From Dreissena polymorpha (taxonomy: Eukaryota; Mollusca; Bivalvia; Myida; Dreissenidae): a DNA stretch of 64,000 nt. Below the pieces are notes generated by a model. That model was not told the DNA's origin. It worked only from the letters and a program-made list of their open reading frames with translations, and did no database searches. The stretch spans positions 1-64,000 of the forward strand of contig NC_068360.1 of the NCBI RefSeq assembly GCF_020536995.1. The letters are read 5' to 3'. Positions 47,067 through 57,660 of the stretch are shown one piece after another; position 1 is the first letter of the stretch; each line of letters opens with the position of its first letter. The position numbers were made by a program, and so were the translations under genes.

Positions 47067-47451
47067 CTGGAGATATATTCTAAGAATGCATGCCTTATAA
47101 CATGATAACAAAGGAATTAAAATGCTGAACATTTTATTGATTTAACACTTAATATAAGGCATAATATATTTAATACATTTGTAAGTTTAATATACATGCA
47201 AACTTTACCTCTGCTTTTTAAAGCACTAAGAAAGGCCTGAAATATTCTTATCAAATCATATTTTTACACAAGAGCCAACACTATCTTCTTTTTATTTTCT
47301 ACTTTTTATTTTCTAAAGTTCTTTAAATGCCCAAATTAACTTGAACTTATATTTAAAAAAAAATAATTAAATTTATTATTGAAGTCAAAAGTGTATATAA
47401 GAGGTTTTTTTATCCATTTATAATCTATTTGGTTGTTGTGCAAAATTAAAC

Positions 47452-47920
47452 AAGCGATGTGTTTATGAAACAGTATGTCCCCATATATATGACGTTTGAC
47501 CTTGAAGGATGACCTTGACCCTTCACCACTCAAAATGTGCAGCTCCATGAGATACACATGCATGTCGAATATCAAATTGCTAGCTTCAATATTGCAGAAG
47601 TGACGTTATATGAGCAATTTTGACCCATATATTTGACCTTGAAGGATGACCTTGACCTTTCACCACTCAAAATGTGCAGCTCTATGAGATACACATGCAT
47701 GCCAAATATCAAGTTGCTATCTTCAATATTGCAAAAGTATTCATTAAATGAGCTATTTTGACCACAAATATTTGACCTCTGACCTTGAAAGATGAATTTG
47801 ACCTTAACCCATACCACTTAAAATGTGCAGGTCCATGTGATACACATGCAAGCCAACTATCTAGTTGCTATCTTGAATATTGAAAAAGTAATTGCAAATG
47901 TTAAAGTTGGAGCAAACAGA
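47452..47920 (+). mobile_element. Tandem-core element, three cores
   Basis: Starts ACAAGCGATGTGTTTATGAA with TATGTCCCCATATA. Three cores of about 170 bp carry GATGACCTTGACC and GAGATACACATGCATG. The 3' end is missing; it runs into a (GATA)n tract at 47,923-47,942. Confidence 0.7.
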
Positions 47921-47922
47921 CC

Positions 47923-47942
47923 AGATAGATAGATAGATAGAT
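47923..47942. repeat. (GATA)n microsatellite
   Basis: Five GATA units followed by ATTTATTTCAAC. Confidence 0.9.
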
Positions 47943-48741
47943 TTATTTCAACATAAAATGCATAGATTTACATGGCAGCATGTTATATACACACAATAAG
48001 TAATAAAAAACAACCTGCATGTATAAACAAAGCCATGTCAATCAACATTATACGTTAAGGATTGCACAATAAAGGGTTTGCAATTAAACCCTTATTTCCA
48101 TTGTGGTCCTTTAACAACAGTATATTATAGTGGTGCGGGACATAAAAAGCTCTACTTCACATTAAGAGTCCCATGTATTACAAAACTAACAATACAGTGA
48201 ATTGCAAGCTATTTAATTTTTGAGTTAGGTTTCATTATTAGACATCCGCCTTTTGTTTATTGGGTTGAGTTTTAGCCATGTATAAGACACTGCCCCAACC
48301 CCTGTCGACTATACTTTTCAACAATCTTGAACCTTGAGACAAATGTTCCAAGAATGTTTTCATGACTATTGGTTAAAAATGTGCCTTCAATCGTCTCACA
48401 TTGCAAAAACTGACAACAGATGACACAAAGCGCCCCACAAACGCCTGTCAAAAAAGCGATCATAAAAGCTCATAATTGGCAAAGTGAGCTACATATAAAA
48501 CATTGATCTTTATATTACTTGTAATGTTACAATACTTAGCTTAAAGGCTCCTATCTTGGCTGCATTTAATGAAAATTGTATTATCTTAAAATTGCACACA
48601 TATTTAAGCTGCATTTCCCTAAAATCTACAATATACCAGCTTAAAAAATTATTTGAGTTCAGCATGGCAAAGCTTTTATTTGTATGTTAATCACTTAACA
48701 AGAAATTCTTTATTAAATAATGAATGAAGAAAAATATTTAC

Positions 48742-48781
48742 CTCCATTTTGGATAGAGCTGCATTTTGCACTCGCTTCAGT
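48742..48781 (-). CDS. 40-bp coiled-coil exon
   Basis: The acceptor attcttcgtaacag and donor GGAG|gtaaat are good. The frame leading into the 47.0 kb exon gives LKRVQNAALSKME, which continues its heptads. This needs entry in phase 2 at the first acceptor, or phase 0 at a second acceptor 7 bp inside (actgaag). The 52.2 kb exon ends in phase 0, so the inner acceptor or a missing exon would reconcile them. From phase 0 at the first acceptor the alternative reading is TEASAKCSSIQNG. Confidence 0.5.
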
Positions 48782-49089
48782 CTGTTACGAAGAATAAAAG
48801 AAATTATCTACACTATACACTTCAATACAGGTCATTATATTGATTTTTATAAGTAAATCATCTGTAACAGCCACAACATCAACACACGAGATTAACATAG
48901 TATTAGGTTCATAAGATAACTCATACCTCAAGATTTCTCAAAATTAAGTCCGCACAAACATTTTGTACGCCAAGGCATGACAAATTGTTTATCCAGGAGC
49001 ATGATTTTATAAACTAAGGACCAGTACCATGTTACACTTTTTTGTTTCCGACAAAATATAATTGTATAAATCTCATAATGTGACCCAGT

Positions 49090-50150
49090 TTTGATTTTGG
49101 CTGTGATATTGAGTAATTAAGTAGACAAAAGTTATCATAAAGTTTCATAAAGATTGGGCAATAAAAAGGTCTCTTAGAGAGTTCACAAAATTGTATACCA
49201 CATATGACCTTGATTTAAACTCTGCTGAGAAATAATTGGCATACATTTTCTGACCATGTTTCATGAAGTTAAGGCAATCAATCTACCCTCCATAGTGTTC
49301 AAAGCGTTTTGTTCTCATTCGATCAAGTGACAGAGTTTTTGACCCAAAGAAACCCTGTTCCAATTTAGAGCAAACAATATTATTGCGACATATATTCCTA
49401 TACATTTTTTTATGGAAGATAAGGCTATAATATAGACTCCAGCGTATTCATAAGCTTTCCTTCAATTTAATCACATGACCTAGTTTTTGACACTGCCCAC
49501 CAAACAAACTATATGGGACCCATGTGTGCACCTATGGGTATGTATGTATGTATGTATATGGGGCAGCCCAGATGGGACCCATGTGGAGCCCGGTTGCACT
49601 CCCCATCTGGGTCCCATGTTGGCAGCCCACATGGGACCCATATAGGTGCCTATATGGGCCCCACATGGACAGCCCTTTTACACAATATGGGCTGCATACC
49701 GGCAGCCTTTGTACTCAATTCGGGCTACATACAGGCAGCATTGTACTAGCGTTGGCTACAAATGGGTGGAATTGTATTCAATATGGGTCCCACATGTACA
49801 CAGTGCCTGTGACCCAGTTTGGGGATGTTGTGCTGAGGTTTGATGAAGAGTGGGAAATTAATGTCTCTATATTTTATTTGAATCCATTTGACCAAATTAA
49901 GGTTTTAACTAATTTAATATACCATTGGAAAAAATGTTCTAAGCAAGTTTCATGAAGATGCTAATTTAATGTGGCCCCTAGAATGTTCATAAGCTTTTTT
50001 TATTTAATCTAGTGACCACGTTTTTGACCCCATTGTGACAGTGTTTAACTTGGCTGAGATAAGAAGAGGACATGCGATCTTGTGATGATGATTGACAATG
50101 GATGCAACGGACAAGAAGCGACTTATTGATTACATAAAACTTAACATGAG
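49090..50150 (+). mobile_element. Degenerate tandem-core element split by an insertion
   Basis: Old cores with TTTCATGAAGTTAAGGC, ACATGACCTAGTTTTTGAC and AATGTGGCCCCTAGAATG, and a tail AAGAAGCGACTTATTGATTA near 50,120. The insertion at 49,509-49,800 interrupts a core. Confidence 0.5.
49509..49800. repeat. ATGGGACCCAT palindrome-rich insertion
   Basis: Repeated ATGGGACCCATGTGG, GGCAGCCCA and GGGCTGCATAC motifs, many self-complementary, at higher GC than the flanks, with a (GTAT)n run at 49,540-49,558. The plus-strand open frames here come from the repeat and are not genes. Confidence 0.75.
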
Positions 50151-50389
50151 GAATGGAAAACACAAGAGAGCCAAATACCCTATAGGTTTCTCACATGAGA
50201 ACCATGGTAGATAAATTGTTCTCACCACCTTCAGCGATGTTTGTATGAAAAATGTGACTTCTAACCTTGTTGTTGTACCCAAACATTTTCAAACTAGACT
50301 GAGATATCATTGAAATAAAGGCTATGATAACATTTTAAGCTGAAATGACTTAATGACCTACTTTTTTTAGTTTATGTGAACAATGTTGA

Positions 50390-52085
50390 ACAAGAGGGCC
50401 ATGATGACCCTGTTTCGCTCCACTGCTAAAAAAAGGCTGAAACGAATATTCTCTGCATGTGCAAATACTTAAATATAGGCCCTATTTAAGCATATGTACA
50501 CTTTTGTAACCCCCTGGGCTTGGTAAAATTAACCCCCAGGGGCATAATTTGAGCAAACTTTGTAGAGGACTACTATATCTCACTACATGTACATACAAAA
50601 TATGGTAGCCCTAGGTCCTAGAATTAAAAACAATAATATCTTAAAAAGTTATCACAAAATAAGCAAGATATAAGCGTATATAATGTTCAATTTTCTGACC
50701 TGCGGGTCAGGGTCAAATTTGTCCCAAAGGGCATAATTTGAACAAACTTGGTAGAGGACTATAAGATGTTACTGCATACCAAATTTGGTAGCCATAGTCT
50801 GAATGGTTTTCGACAAGAAGATTTTTAAAGATTTTACAAAATAGCGCTTTATAAGCGTTTATTCAATTTTGTGACCCCCCAGGGTCAAAGTTGACCCCAG
50901 AGGCATTATTTGAACAAATTTGGTAGCGGTTTATTAGATGTCACTACATACCAAATTTAGTAGCCCTAGGCCCAATGGTTACGGACAGAAAGATTTCTTA
51001 AGTTTTCACAAAATAGGCCCCATATAAGTGTATGTACAGTTTTGTGACCCCCCAGGCAGGGTCAAGTTTGACCCAAGGGGCATAATTTGAACAAACTTGG
51101 TATAGAACTATTAGATGTCACTACATACCAAATTTGGTAGCCGTATGCCTTATGGACAAAAGAATTTTAAGTTTTCACAAAATAGGCACTATATAAGCAT
51201 ATAATCGATTTTGTGGCCCCCAGGGAAGGGTCAAATTTGACTCCTCGGGCATAATTTGAACAAACTATGTGGAGGACTATACAATGTCACTACATACCAA
51301 ATTGTGTAGCCCTTGGCCCAATGGTTATGGACAAGACATTTTTTAAAGTTTTCACAAAATAGGCATTATATAAGCATATGTTCAATTTTGTGACCCCCAG
51401 GGCAGGGTCAAATTTACCCCAGGGGCATAATTTGAACAAACTTGGTAGAGGACTATAAGATGTCACTACATACCAAATTTGATAGCCCTAGGCTGGATGG
51501 TTATTGACAAGACATTTTTAAGTTTTCACAAAATAGGCCTTATATAAGCATATGTTCAATTTTGTGATCCCCAGGGGCAGGGTCAAATTTGACCCCAGGG
51601 GCATAATTTGAACAAACTTGGTAGAGGACTATAAGATGTCACTACATACCAAATTTGATAGCCCTAGGCTGGATGGTTATTGACAAGACATTTTGAAGTT
51701 TTCACAAAATAGGCCTTATATAAGCATATGTTCAATTTTGTGATCCCCCGGGGCAGGGTCAAATTTGACCCCAGGGGCATAATTTGAACAAACTTGGTAG
51801 AGAACTATAAGATTTCACTACATACCAAATTTGGTTGCTCTAGGCACAATGTTTATGGACAAAAAGATTTTGATAGTTTTCACAAAAGAGGCCTTATATA
51901 AACGTATGTTCAATTTTGTGACCCCCAGGGCAGGGTCAAATTTGACCCAGGGGCATTATTTGAAAGAACTTGGTAGAGGACTATAAGATGTCACTACATA
52001 CCAAATTTGGTAGCTCTAGACCCAATGGTAATGGACAGAAAGATTTTAAAGTTTTCACAAAATAAGCCCTTTATAAGCATATATA
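50390..52085 (+). mobile_element. ACAAGAGGG element with nine tandem cores
   Basis: Starts ACAAGAGGGCCATGATGACC (hairpin GGGCC/GACCC) with CGCTCCACTGC. Nine cores of about 175 bp follow, each with GGGGCATAATTTGAACAAAC and ACTACATACCAAATTTGGTA. It stops about 90 bp short of the exon at 52,175; no CTAAAAA end is seen. It fills most of the intron between the 48.7 and 52.2 kb exons. Confidence 0.8.
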
Positions 52086-52174
52086 TATACATCCATGCAT
52101 AAAAATTTCCGTTTTAATTCAAGTACAAATTTAATAAATGTTATTCAAGTAATACAATTAGGAGCTTAACTTAC

Positions 52175-52367
52175 TCGTTGTAGGGGGCTAGAGATTCTCG
52201 ATGTCCCGGGTACGGGCTCAAGTACCCTGTGGACCGGCGGCTCCTGTTCCGTGGCTGGCAGGATGAGCACATCATCACAGTATGAAACAACTTGTTTCAT
52301 ACTGTAATGATCGCAAGCGTTGCTCATCGCTGCAGCGTACCCCTCTCTTGCTTCCAGCCATGCAGAT
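52175..52367 (-). CDS. 193-bp internal exon
   Basis: The acceptor tgttccttttcag and donor CGA|gtaagtta are close to ideal. Entry is in phase 2 and exit in phase 0, giving 64 codons. It begins SAWLEAREGYAAAMSNACDH and ends in a Pro/Ser-rich stretch, PGTSRISSPLQR. The composition, Cys and Trp content and higher GC than the surroundings mark it as coding. An inverted repeat of 14-bp arms (ACAGTATGAAACAA) lies inside it and encodes YSMKQVVSY. The exon joins in phase to 52,568-52,728. I do not recognise the family. Confidence 0.75.
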
Positions 52368-52567
52368 CTGAAAAGGAACACATGTGTATGAGAATGCTGA
52401 ACGTCTTATAAGGTATCACTGCGGCTAAGGATGGTCTATAAAACAACACATGTCAAACGCCTATTTATAATTGTAAAATGTGGCACTAATAAACATCAAT
52501 AGCTTAACATTGGCGAAACTGAAGTTATATTACAACACAAATGCTATCTAATATAACAGCAACTTAC

Positions 52568-52728
52568 GTTCTCAATGTGGTAGGAGGCAGGGGCTCAGGG
52601 CTTGGGGTTAGCTGCAGAGGCTCCGGGCTAGAGCTAGAGGTGGAGCTGGAGTTTGCCTGCCCTGGCTGGAGTGAACTGTCAGCTCTCATCATCTTTGCAG
52701 CCAGCTGTTTTCCCCTAGGGGACCTTTC
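52568..52728 (-). CDS. 161-bp Ser/Pro-rich exon
   Basis: The acceptor attgtgtttcag and donor AGAAC|gtaagttg are consensus. In phase 0 it reads ERSPRGKQLAAKMMRADSSL, then a Ser run and PEP repeats (SSSSPEPLQLTPSPEPLPPT), leaving in phase 2. The split codon AC|A gives Thr with the next exon. The frame is also open 5' of the acceptor to an ATG at about 52,754 in good context (aacaATGAGC), so this could be the first coding exon. Alternatively an acceptor at taacag (about 52,760) would give entry in phase 2. Confidence 0.7.
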
Positions 52729-52799
52729 CTGAAACACAATTATGCTCATTGTTATGCTGTTATTTAATAACAAAATATAATATTACAAGTGTTATAGGA

Positions 52800-52855
52800 T
52801 TAGGTGGACAGACAGACCGATCGACGGACCGACATATGCCAAACAATATACACCC
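52800..52855. repeat. 3' fragment of an ACAAGGG element
   Basis: GGACAGACAGACCGATCGAC and AACAATATACACCCTCTT match the 3' flank of the 24.7 kb element. Lies just 5' of the Ser/Pro exon on the gene's strand. Confidence 0.6.
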
Positions 52856-52959
52856 TCTTTAAAGATATGTTTAACAAGTTCAAAGATGCTTAGATGCACT
52901 TGACATACTCTTGCAAGTATAATATGTAATACTCTAAATTAACCCGAACATCAACGTAA

Positions 52960-53510
52960 TGTAAAGCGTTGTCACGGGATAGCCTGTGCAGTCTGCATTT
53001 GCTGACTACACAGGCTAATTACTCTTATACTAAACTGGACCTACTAAACAATGTAGCTAACCATAAAACCCTGAATGAGCCAATGAAATAAAATGTTATA
53101 TTTATTTACAATTAACCAACCAGTGTATCACGCAATGGCTGACTACACAGGTTAATTTCTTTAAATATTATATAATATTAAACAAACACTTATATAAAAA
53201 AGCAGCAACAACAAAACTGAAAAGGTAGATAGGGTACCCTGGCTACCCAGGGTACCCTGGTATTATAGGGTACTTTGATTAACCCTCACTGGTTAATAAC
53301 ACAGGCTAATTTCTTTATTAATATATTTATTCAATAGTAAACAAACACTAATATAACACCAAAAAAAACTGAAAAGGTATATATGGTACCCTGGCTACCC
53401 ATTGTACCCTGGTATTTTAGGGTACTCTGGGAAGCCTGCACTGGCTAACTACACAGGCTAATTTCTGTATATATATATCATTTAATATTAAACCTACACT
53501 AATATAAATA
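52960..53510. repeat. Imperfect 150-170 bp tandem repeats with GGGTACCCTGG
   Basis: Three to four copies share ACTACACAGGCTAATTTCT and CTGAAAAGGTA. Two of them contain GGTACCCTGGCTACCC followed by GTACCCTGGTATT. The first part (GGGATAGCCTGTGCAGTCTG) resembles a short palindromic bivalve MITE, GCCTGTGCAG with ACACAGGC. Confidence 0.7.
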
Positions 53511-53962
53511 AAACATAAAAAAAACAAACCCTGAAAGAGCCAATGAACTCAAATGTTATATTTAGTTACAATTACAGATTTATCTCATAATTGCTAATAA
53601 CAGACACATATTTTTAATTCTATTTCATTACTTTTTGCATATATCTTATTAAAAATGGCTTTGTTTGAACCTGTAGTCATTGTGTAAGTAATATTTTACC
53701 TTAATATGCATTCATCTATGATTTTATTGGCACAGAAATTGTTTCCTATCATGTCAGAAATTGTTTCCGTGTGAGCACCGTACATAAAAATGCTGATTTC
53801 ATGATAGGTACTAGTTTTGATTAATTTAATTAGAATTATTACCATAGAAACCAATTTACCAAGCATGAGCGCGATGATTCACGAGTCTATTAACAATCGA
53901 ATCAAATAGCTGTGTCCGAAAAACCACTACAACAATACATGTCTGTTCGAAGAACGCGCGTA
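53511..53962. other. No gene seen
   Basis: AT-rich intergenic or intronic sequence between repeats. Confidence 0.6.
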
Positions 53963-54191
53963 TTAACCCATTTATGCCTAGCGTCTACAAAAAAGGCATT
54001 GGCAAACAGCGTAGACCCAGATGAGATGCCACATGATGCAGCGTCTCATCAGGGTCTGCGCTGTTTTCTTAAAGGATTACTGTAAGAAATATTCTTTATA
54101 AAGAAATTAATACACTAGACATCCCTAATTTTGGAAATAAATTGATCAAATTTAGAAGGATGGGAAAGTCCACTAGGCATACATGGGTTAA
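53963..54191. mobile_element. piggyBac-type MITE
   Basis: Ends TTAACCCATTTATGCCTAG and TTAACCCATGTATGCCTAG (inward), including the TTAA target. 229 bp with an inner hairpin around GATGAGATGCC/GCGTCTCATC. I recognise this as a widespread bivalve family. CCC next to TTAA is typical of piggyBac. Confidence 0.85.
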
Positions 54192-54461
54192 TATTTCAAA
54201 TATGTACGGTTGATTCGTGTTTGGCCATATACTCGTATATCTTCATATTCTTTTTTTTATATTTTTGTTCTATAGATATATGGTCAACAATATCTAATAA
54301 TGCGAAATAAGCCACGAAATCTGGCGCAACGTAAATGATTTGCATGTGATGCTGCTAAGAACTGTTAAGAAAATGGCATTTGCTGTCTCCTTGATATAAC
54401 TCTCTATCTTTCATCATCCACAACAACAATCAACGCCATATATCTTTTTTATAGATAATTC

Positions 54462-54672
54462 TTGCTACTTTTGACTTTGAAGGATGACATTGACCTTGAC
54501 CTTTCTCCACTAAAAATGTGCAGCTCTATGAGATACACATGCATGCCAAATATCAAGTTGATATCTTCAATATTGAACAAGTTATGGCCAATGTTAAAGT
54601 TTTTGGACGGACTGACTGACTTACTGACGGACAGTTCAACTGCTATAAGCCACCCTACCGGGGACATAAAAA
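54462..54672 (+). mobile_element. Single-core element fragment
   Basis: Core with GATGACATTGACCTTGACC and CACATGCATGCCAAATATCA, then a GGACGGACTGACTG tract and ACCGGGGACATAAAAA end. The 5' flank is missing. Confidence 0.7.
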
Positions 54673-54772
54673 TAGCATCAGTTATTATGTAATGAAAATA
54701 ATATTTTACACTTAAGAAATTAATTTACTTATGTCTGTGTTTGAAAACTGTTAGTGTGAATTGAATATGTAG

Positions 54773-54870
54773 AAGCAAACATACACTGTTCACATCCGCA
54801 GCCTTTGTTTTCCTCTCCAGTAAGCAAACATACACTGTTCACATCCGCAGCCTTTGTTTTTCCTGTCGAG
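54773..54870. repeat. 49-bp direct tandem repeat
   Basis: AGCAAACATACACTGTTCAC and on through CCTTTGTTTTCCT occurs twice, 49 bp apart. On the minus strand an open frame crosses it, reading GEENKGCGCEQCMFAS in one copy and in another frame in the other. No splice sites support it as an exon. Confidence 0.8.
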
Positions 54871-55368
54871 GCCTCTCATATTGATTTGAGCTTGTGTGTC
54901 TACAATGATTTACCATCATCACAATCATCACGATATTCTCTATCTTCACCTTTCATAGTATTTATCACCAACGTCATTATTAATATGAGCATTTTCAGAA
55001 GCATTTGATCAAATCACCAGATCATCCGATCGATATAATTGCAATAATCGGTCAATACCCATTCGTTTCACTTTGGTAATATAAGGATTGCTCATGTCTT
55101 GTTACTGATTTATTACTTTGAAACTTGTGATTATTACACTCATTGTGTTTATATTAACATTGTGTATTACATGCTTGTGATAGGGATAATATGATAATAC
55201 TTATGATGGCAGCTTAGATATTTCAGAAGATGAAATCTTGATGACGGAGAAAATGCAGATGGCGATGATAGTAGTATGATGGTGGTGTTGTTTATGTTGA
55301 TAAAAGAACATGGCGAAATGTATATATATATATATATTGCAATTGTGCAATTGTGGTACTTGTTTTAC

Positions 55369-55425
55369 CTTCCTCGCTTAAACTCCAAAAAGAAGTTGAT
55401 GGTGGTGTCGCTTGTGGAGTTTTTA
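55369..55425 (-). CDS. Candidate 57-bp exon
   Basis: The acceptor cattcctatttcag and donor GGAAG|gtaaaac are good. Two frames are open. Phase 1-1 gives KTPQATPPSTSFWSLSEE, which looks like a plausible Ser/Pro linker. Phase 2-2 gives KNSTSDTTINFFLEFKRG. Phase 1-1 does not join directly to the 52.7 kb exon; phase 2-2 does if that exon uses its upstream acceptor. It is on the same strand and may be a 5' exon of the same gene. Confidence 0.45.
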
Positions 55426-55854
55426 CTGAAATAGGAATGATAAATACATTAGACAGTATTTGAAAAATGGAACAATAAGAGTGTTATGCACATTAAGATG
55501 CTAACCTTTGACAAGAAGGAACTAAAAAATTCTGAGACAGTAGATAATAAGCATTAAATGACACATAAATATTCCATTTCTAGGAACACTTTTGTGACCA
55601 AATTTTGATAATTGAAAACATTTCAAACACGGAATGCTTATGTACAGATTTTAAACTTTAAGAGTCATTTATGAGAGACAAAACTAGTCAGCCAAAAGTG
55701 GGTTGTCTCTTTTATATGAGGTTGTGTAAACAAAGATCAAGGGGTCACTCGTTAATTATTTATAGATCCAATCATAGAGATTCCAAATGACAGCTTCTGA
55801 ATAATATATTTATTGGACGAAAAGTCAATCCTTATCATCATCATCCCCATCATC

Positions 55855-55860
55855 CCCATT

Positions 55861-55921
<61 letters not shown>

Positions 55922-55922
55922 C
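55855..55922. repeat. (CAT)n microsatellite
   Basis: About twenty CAT units with a few CCC interruptions, continuing in a mixed ATCATGATG stretch to 55,965. The long Met-run frame on the minus strand is a by-product. Confidence 0.9.
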
Positions 55923-56037
55923 CATCATGATCATGATGATGATCATCATGATCATCATCATCATCAGTGGACCATGATGGAGGACAGAAACACAAAAGCT
56001 CATAGTGAGCACTGTTCGGGTAAGCTGGAAATATAGA

Positions 56038-56175
56038 GAATACTCGGTCGGTGCCGAATAAAGCAAAGTTTATTTTGCGAGGCTTAGAAAATCTGAACCA
56101 CGAGCCTTGGCGAGTGGTTCAGATTTTCGTGCCGAGCAAGATAAACTTTGCTTTATTCGGCACCGACCTAGTATT
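56038..56175. repeat. Fold-back palindrome of about 138 bp
   Basis: AATACTCGGTCGGTGCCGAA through AAATCTGAACCACGAGCC pairs with GGCGAGTGGTTCAGATTT through CGGCACCGACCTAGTATT. The arms are about 65 bp with few mismatches and a loop of only a few bases. No coding frame; a MITE or fold-back element. Confidence 0.85.
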
Positions 56176-56789
56176 CGATTTATCCCATCAATTTTCTTAG
56201 TCGTAAATTATTTCTTTAAACATAGAATAGGAAAATCGAACTAGACGGAATCCCAAAGATATTTTAAGCAAACATTGTTTCATTATTTTAATCGTGTCGA
56301 GCCTAATACATTACAAAAAGATCAGTAACCAACCTGTTTTTTCGTTTATCATACCTCTACGTCCCCGATTTTTAAGAAATAATGAAAAAAAGAGACACTA
56401 AACAACTGCATCTTTAGCGTGAAACAACATGCATTGTGTCGTATGACGTGTTAATAATGACGTCACGAGTACGCGAACTTAATATTTGTAAATAATGTTT
56501 ATTTGCTTTTTGAGTTGCATTATGTGTTAAAACTATATTACATCTTGGTATTAAATTGTTTGTTTTGTTGAATCTGATTCGATTTTACTAAAAATGATTA
56601 CTTTATAGTTGATTCCGAGTAATATGAACATTCTTCGCCGCGCGTGACAGCTATATTTCAGCACTGCTGAAATAAAGGAAAATTTATTCCAGTGGTTTAT
56701 TTCGACAATGCACGTCAGATGATGGGATAAAATAATAATCTTAAAACCACTAGGATTTGATTGCTTGTCTTAAAATATTTGGTTGTACC

Positions 56790-57660
56790 GATTTTGCTTT
56801 CATAAAGTTAAGGTCATTTGATATTCAACAATGTTAAAGGCCTTGGACAGTATCTGAAAGCATTAAGGAAAAAATACAAAAGTTTAAGTTCAAAGAAAAT
56901 TCCTTAGTCCAAGGCCCATAACTTTGCCAAAAATCAATGAACCAGAACAAAACACGGACTTTAACAGAAAGTCATGTAAATAGACTCAGACACCAAAAAT
57001 CAGCTCAATATCTGGAAGTTTTTTGTCAAAAAAACTAGGGAAAATCATTTATCATAGAGAAAATTACTAGGTCCAATGCCCATAAGTTTGCGAAACACTG
57101 TACCAGAGCAAAACTCACACTTCCCCTGTAAGGCATGTAGATAGGCACCCAAAATCAGCTAAATATCTGAAACAGTTTTGTCCAAAGCCCATTACTTCGC
57201 CAAATATCAATGGACCAGAACAAAACTGTCATTTCCTCTGTAAGTATTATAGGAAGACTCAAATAACAAAACCAGCTAAATATCTGAAAGTCCTTCGTAA
57301 AATAATTCTGGAAAACAATTATTTGATGGAAATGTTCTTGGTTCAAGGCCCATAACTTTGCCAAAATCGATTCACTGGAACGAAAATCACACTTGATCTG
57401 TAGGTATACCCATGTCCCAAAAATCAACTAAATATCTTAATTATTTTGTAAAAAAATCTCCTGAAAACAATTATTATAGAAACAAAATCCTTAATTCAAA
57501 GCTCATAACTTCTCCAAAAATCAATTGACTGGAAAATAGATCACACTTCATCTAATAGTCATGTAGGTAGACTCACATAGGCAACAAGCCATCTTTTGAT
57601 AGGGCACGATGTACGAAGACACCTAAACAGGCAGGCGGACCACATAAGCTCACCCTGAGC
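56790..57660 (+). mobile_element. Tandem-core element (CCAAGGCCCATAACTTTGCC cores)
   Basis: Four to five cores of about 180 bp with CCAAGGCCCATAACTTTGCC, ACTCACA/ATAGACTC and AAATCAGCTAAATATCTG, then a tail ACAGGCAGGCGGACCACATA and AGCTCACCCTGAGCAC. The tail is duplicated at 62.86-62.95 kb. No clear 5' end. Confidence 0.65.

Larger units (their letters stand above)
18118..52728 (-). other. Candidate multi-exon gene, function unknown, with an internal exon array
   Basis: This is the span of a minus-strand gene assembled from exon-like segments that have consensus splice sites and compatible phases. Order of transcription: 52.7 kb, 52.2 kb, 48.7 kb, 47.0 kb, 43.1 kb, the 126-bp exon array (35.1 to 20.7 kb), 18.9 kb, and the terminal exon at 18.1 kb. 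Phases agree at 52.7/52.2 (phase 2), 48.7/47.0/43.1 (phase 0), and throughout the array into 18.9 and 18.1 (phase 1). The 52.2 to 48.7 junction fits only with an alternative acceptor, an alternative reading of the 48.7 exon, or an unseen exon. The predicted protein is polar: Ser/Pro-rich, then coiled coil, then repeated acidic segments, then a charged helical C-terminus. No known domain was recognised and no start codon is certain; an ATG at about 52,754 or exons further upstream are candidates. Introns are full of repeats. The link between the array and the flanking exons rests on phase and strand only. Confidence 0.55.

Noticed and set aside
46875-47105. 76-codon plus-strand frame
   Set aside because: It is antisense to the 54-bp coiled-coil exon, which has better splice and heptad support.
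49524-49955. 143-codon plus-strand frame
   Set aside because: It lies mostly in the ATGGGACCCAT repeat, overlaps two other open frames, and has no splice sites or conserved residues.
55752-56066. Minus-strand frame with a long Met run
   Set aside because: It is produced by the (CAT)n microsatellite and the palindrome beside it.
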